Shown piece by piece: positions 60,271 to 64,000 of a DNA stretch of 64,000 nt. The stretch lies in contig CAJNOP010000882.1 in NCBI GenBank assembly GCA_905250075.1, forward strand, positions 1 through 64,000, written 5' to 3'. Position 1 is the stretch's first letter, and each line of letters begins with the position of its first letter. A program made the translations under genes and the position numbers. The stretch comes from Rotaria sp. Silwood1 (Eukaryota; Rotifera; Eurotatoria; Philodinida; Philodinidae). Under the pieces are notes generated by a model. The model saw nothing but the letters and a program-made list of their open reading frames with translations. It was not told the DNA's origin and searched no databases.

Positions 60271-61992
60271 TAATTGGATTTAAAATGGTGAGCTTTAATG
60301 TTTTCCTTTGAAATACTTTCTTTGCCATGTCATTGTTCCTACAGGGAAATTCATCTTAGCTTGACATTTGTTACTATTGATGAAATACGTTTTCGTTTTG
60401 CTAATCAAATCATCCATTGACTTGCTCACTTTTTGTCTCTCGCTCTCTTACCTTTACTCGTCAACCTTCATTCAATATTTGATTTTTTTCAATATGATTC
60501 ACTTCTTTCTACACAGTTAGACAAAGATTGATGAGTTGTTTTGGTATACGTGTTTCAATGGTTTTGAATGACTTTTAAGTGCAAAATCATAACGTTTTCC
60601 TGAGATACTCCACTTTTACTATAAGAAAAATTTAGTGTCCGGGAATCGCCAGTTTTTCTTCGATGAAAGTTGATTAAGACAAGTAGGACAAAACAGTGCA
60701 GCTACTTTTAGTGGCTGATATTTACTATCAAATAAACGTATATATATGCATCAATGTATGCTGTTCTTATTTTCTCTTGTTTTTCAACTTTTGAAAGTTC
60801 AAACTGCATTTTTTCTCATCTTCTATCATCTCCAACAACCGCATGTCACACAATTTCATATCTCTCTCGATTATTTGCAATTGATCGCACCATTGTTTGG
60901 CTTTTGTGCCGTTTGATTGAGCTCTCTGCCATTGCTAATATGTCTGGTGCCAATTGTTTTCGTTGCTTATTTCGTTTTTCTTCGATCGTTCTGATGTTTT
61001 GCAAACAGAATGTGAACAAGTAGTTGTAAATATTATGGTAAACTTGTTCGATGATTGATAACAATAACAGCCCATGTGATTCCTGAAGTTTTTGTACGAA
61101 TCAGTCATTCATCAAGTATTCTGTGAAGCAAGGTTCAGTTGAACATAATCACGAATGATTTACTTGACTAAATTTTCGAATAGGAAATTTTTCCTTGATA
61201 TTTGGTTGGCTAAATCATCCGTTACAGCAATCTTATCGATAGTGCTGAACTCATGCTGGCAACATGCTTTAATTGAATTACTGCTTAGTGCAAGAGTCAA
61301 TAGGAAAACACATTTATTCACAAATTCTGTTTCCGTTCGGATGAAAATTCGAGATAAACTTCCGTGGAACAACATGAACAGAAATTATGCTTTTACTGTT
61401 TATCAGTAGATAAGAATTATCGATGTAAATTCTGTTTGCTAAATTGTGGAACAACGGTGTAAATTTTGAAGATGCCATTCTCATTCATTCTTTTTTTGCT
61501 GCATGGCATTCAGTTGTTAACAAGATCTTGTGCAGATAGTTAATGAGAAAGATCCTTTTTCTTGCGAACATGGCTGCATATCATTTCTATTTTACCGCTC
61601 TTTCCTGTTATTCTCTTCTATATGTTCGAGCTTCATACATTGTTGAGTAGGCCAAATTTCGTACTTTCGAATGCACTATGATTAGCTGAGTTTATGACAG
61701 TATATGCAAGTTTTACAGGGTTCTTCTGGCAAGACTCATACTTCGAGAGATGATTTGCGAGCCTCAATCATCAAAGTTCTTGCTAGATCTTCTATTCTCT
61801 AGACTAAAAAGCTGAGATGTGCAAGCAGTAAATAACTCGTTTGGGTTTAGATGTTTTTCAAAAAAACGGTTTGTCAAACCTTCATCAGTGCTGTCTTGCG
61901 GTAAATAAGGTATTTTCTGTTTTTCTTTTAATTTTCCCTAGACCGATATGTTTCGGGTCTAGATTCTTAAGCTAACATCGAAATTTGCGGGG

Positions 61993-62448
61993 TCTGTATC
62001 GGTGATGTTTGGGTTTGTAACGGTGATAGAAGTTGTGGATGAAGTATTTTCGTTTAATTTTCAAATTGCAAATGGTATTCTTCTTTATTTTCCTATCTAT
62101 AGGTTGTTTCATATTGTTTTACAGGCTACAGTACAGTTTTGACAAATGTATCGTAATTTTTTTCTCTTGCTTTCTTTTGAGATTTTATTTTTCTTCCAGT
62201 TTAAAATTTACTAAAAGTCAAATCATGGTTGTGAACATAAAAGAAAAATCTAGGTGTAAAAAAAACACAATTGAAAATCAAATTATCCATTTCGCTAAGA
62301 AATTGATTTCATACCGAAGTACAGATTTTATTCGAAATTTAATTATAGAAAAGAAAACGAAAAGTCATTTGTACTTTGAAAGATTGAATCCGAAATACTT
62401 CAGCAACCTCTGTCACTGATACAAGCATAGACGGCACCGATATAAGCA
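61993..62448. repeat. Inverted-repeat element, about 40-bp ends
   Basis: The left end (61993-62029) reads tctgtatcggtg..ttgtaacggtgatag. The complement of the right end (62409-62448) reads ttatatcggtg..ttgtatcagtgacag. Both keep the same 10-base spacing between the two motif copies. It encloses about 380 bp of AT-rich sequence containing only a low-complexity ORF. It looks like a short non-autonomous transposon. Confidence 0.45.
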
Positions 62449-63279
62449 TTAAAGTCACTGTTTCAAACAATGGCGTCAGAGATACTGTTAGCGGATGAAT
62501 GATTTTAGTGAATGGAAAAGAGCTACTTTATTCGAAAAAGCTACAAGTTTATATATTAACGAAGTTGGAAATACAGAAACATATTAGAAAGATCATGATC
62601 ATGAATGGAAATATTCAGACGGTCTCTAAAGAGACAGTATTTAAAAATACCTATCATGTATATCATCTATATACGATGTCAAAACGAGAAAAGAGAAGGA
62701 AGGAAAGGAAAGATAAAAACATAGATAACAACTGCCTGACACTATAACCGGCACAAACACCCCTAATTTTTCTTATAATTTAAGATTCTAAGCCCTATAC
62801 TATTCACTCTAAGGATTAAAATGGTAATAGTCCGCAATATTTAGAATAGTATCTCAACATGTTTGTCAAGATCTGTGAAACAGGTAGTTTTTTCTTTCAT
62901 GGCTTTTATTAACAACAACATTGTTTAAAGTCGTATTCCAAGGAAAGAAACATTCTACTTCTATAAAGATTGCGTTTAAAGGGTATCTGATCTGAAAAAT
63001 AAACCAGTTTCAATCCAAAACTTTTCAAGCAAATATAAAATGTAATATTTTTCGTTCAAATTATTTTCCAAATGTCCATGGTCCAAAAATACAAATATTG
63101 AATGGTTAAAAAATGCCAACTTCAACGATCGCAAAAAATATTTAAAAAACCAACAAAAAGAAGAATCAAATAGACTGAAAAATTGTAGCCTTTTCATTTT
63201 CATTTAACTTTCTAGATTCTAGGCTTCTCAGTTTAGAGAATAACAACATAAGTCGTATCAGTTTCCCACATCTGCCCCA

Positions 63280-63360
63280 GATTTGGAACCGGTCAGATTC
63301 TTTTAGATCGGACCGGACCGGCTGGTCCAAATTCTTGATTTAACCGGCAAAAAACCGGTG
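63280..63360. repeat. GC-rich ACCGG-motif cluster
   Basis: Within very AT-rich DNA, aaccggtc, gaccggaccggctggtcc, taaccggc and aaaccggt occur within 80 bp. An imperfect inverted repeat is formed by gatttggaaccggtc and the complement of ggctggtccaaattc. Function unknown. Confidence 0.5.
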
Positions 63361-64000
63361 CATTTCATGCATCAATTAACCAATCAGTACTTTCGAGAAA
63401 CAGTCTATTACTTCAGTTTGACGAAGATATACGATGTCAAATTCATAACTCTTGAAGTTTCTAATAGTAACAGCTCGTATTATAGTTTGCCACGTTTCAT
63501 GTGCTAACATTAAGAAGGAATGACCATTTCTTTAAAAAATGTTTGACTTAGAACTCCAGCAACTAATATTGAACAACATCTAACTATGTTTTGGCTGACT
63601 TTTTTCTATAACGATATGAATTCTTTACAATTGATAAATTTAATCTATTTTTATTTGAAATAATTATTTTAACACAGCTGAAAGGCATTTCAATCCGCAA
63701 AAAAGGATGTTACTGCCGAGAGAAAGATGAGGTGAGTTAAAACGTATGGCTTTCATATTAGACTTCCTATTTAAGGTTTCTTAATATCTAAGTATTTTCA
63801 CAATTACATGATGGCAGTAGTCCACAAGATCTTGGCAACGGAACTTAATCTTTTCTTATATTTTGTTATGAAAGCATGAACTGAATACTACTAGCTATTG
63901 GGATTCTATGAGAGTGGAGTAAAATTAGTCCAGAAAAGTGAACTCAAAATTTCGAGGTGAAAAATCTATAGTTTAGACCGATATTAGCTGCTAATATCTG

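Larger units (their letters stand above)
59702..64000. other. Non-coding 3' flank of the window
   Basis: No gene can be supported. ORFs 60754-61064, 61155-61409, 62033-62419 and 62976-63203 overlap on both strands or are AT-biased. On the minus strand, 61000-60850 has a possible basic helical exon (RNKQRKQLAPDILAMAESSI) after an acceptor-like acatcag. Repeats are listed separately. Confidence 0.5.

Noticed and set aside
62033..62419. 128-codon ORF with apparent membrane helix
   Set aside because: Phe/Ile/Lys-rich chance translation of AT-rich DNA, with no splice context, inside a probable repeat element.
1..64000. tRNA, rRNA, CRISPR arrays, autonomous retroelements
   Set aside because: Looked for T-loop (GGTTCRAAT) with paired acceptor stems, rRNA-like conserved blocks, regular direct repeats, and reverse-transcriptase YxDD or integrase motifs. 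None was convincing by eye.

Overview
The window looks like nuclear DNA of a bdelloid rotifer, of the Rotaria/Adineta kind. It is strongly AT-rich and genes lie on both strands. Most coding introns that can be placed are GT-AG and about 50-65 nt long, with a few much longer ones. The gene families are those that recur in bdelloids: F-box, NHL-propeller, EGF/7TM receptor, ankyrin/ADP-ribosyltransferase, LRR arrays and a bacterial-type catabolic enzyme. No ribosomal RNA, tRNA, CRISPR array or bacterial operon structure was seen. There is one 100-N assembly gap at 45944-46043.

Layout. 39-3603 (-): a multi-exon gene of an unnamed invertebrate family with nonsense and frameshift damage. 3.7-8.8 kb: mostly non-coding, with an arginyltransferase (ATE1)-like relic. 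8865-10998 (+): allophanate hydrolase, probably acquired from a microbe, now with one intron. 12238-15200 (-): five-exon TPR protein with an HNH-like 'SHIVPK' zinc module. 16107-16544 (-): relic of a CBP/p300-type TAZ1 zinc finger with four in-frame stops. 18.3-18.9 kb: unassigned coding relic. 22044-24466 (-): four-exon tetraspan membrane protein with PPxY motifs. 25.1-25.6 kb: another relic. 26802-27950 (-): EGF domain plus seven-helix receptor. 28400-29254 (+): secreted Cys-rich glycoprotein. 30868-31980 (-): ankyrin plus arginine ADP-ribosyltransferase. 34612-35850 (+): F-box protein. 36259-38201 (+): LRR protein in which 13 consecutive exons are each exactly 84 nt and encode one repeat. 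39.2-44.9 kb: relics and a long foldback element. 44886-45938 (-): ADP-ribosyltransferase-like protein, cut by the gap. 46440-46886 (+): C-terminal fragment resembling IRG GTPases. 47475-48562 (-): 3CxxC zinc-finger protein. 48.6-54.5 kb: gene desert with a palindromic MITE-like element. 54556-59701 (+): REEP5/DP1-like membrane protein whose last splice donor is phase-compatible with a downstream NHL propeller exon. 59.7-64 kb: non-coding, with repeats.

Two themes run through the window. First, the space between intact genes holds many decayed gene fragments, which fits gene loss after duplication in a degenerate-tetraploid genome (inference). Second, at least 15 GT-rich/CA-rich foldbacks are scattered between genes, always with the GT arm first. 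Their arms resemble the TGTGGG-type telomere repeat that I recall being reported for bdelloids. One pair of them caps a roughly 630-bp palindrome.
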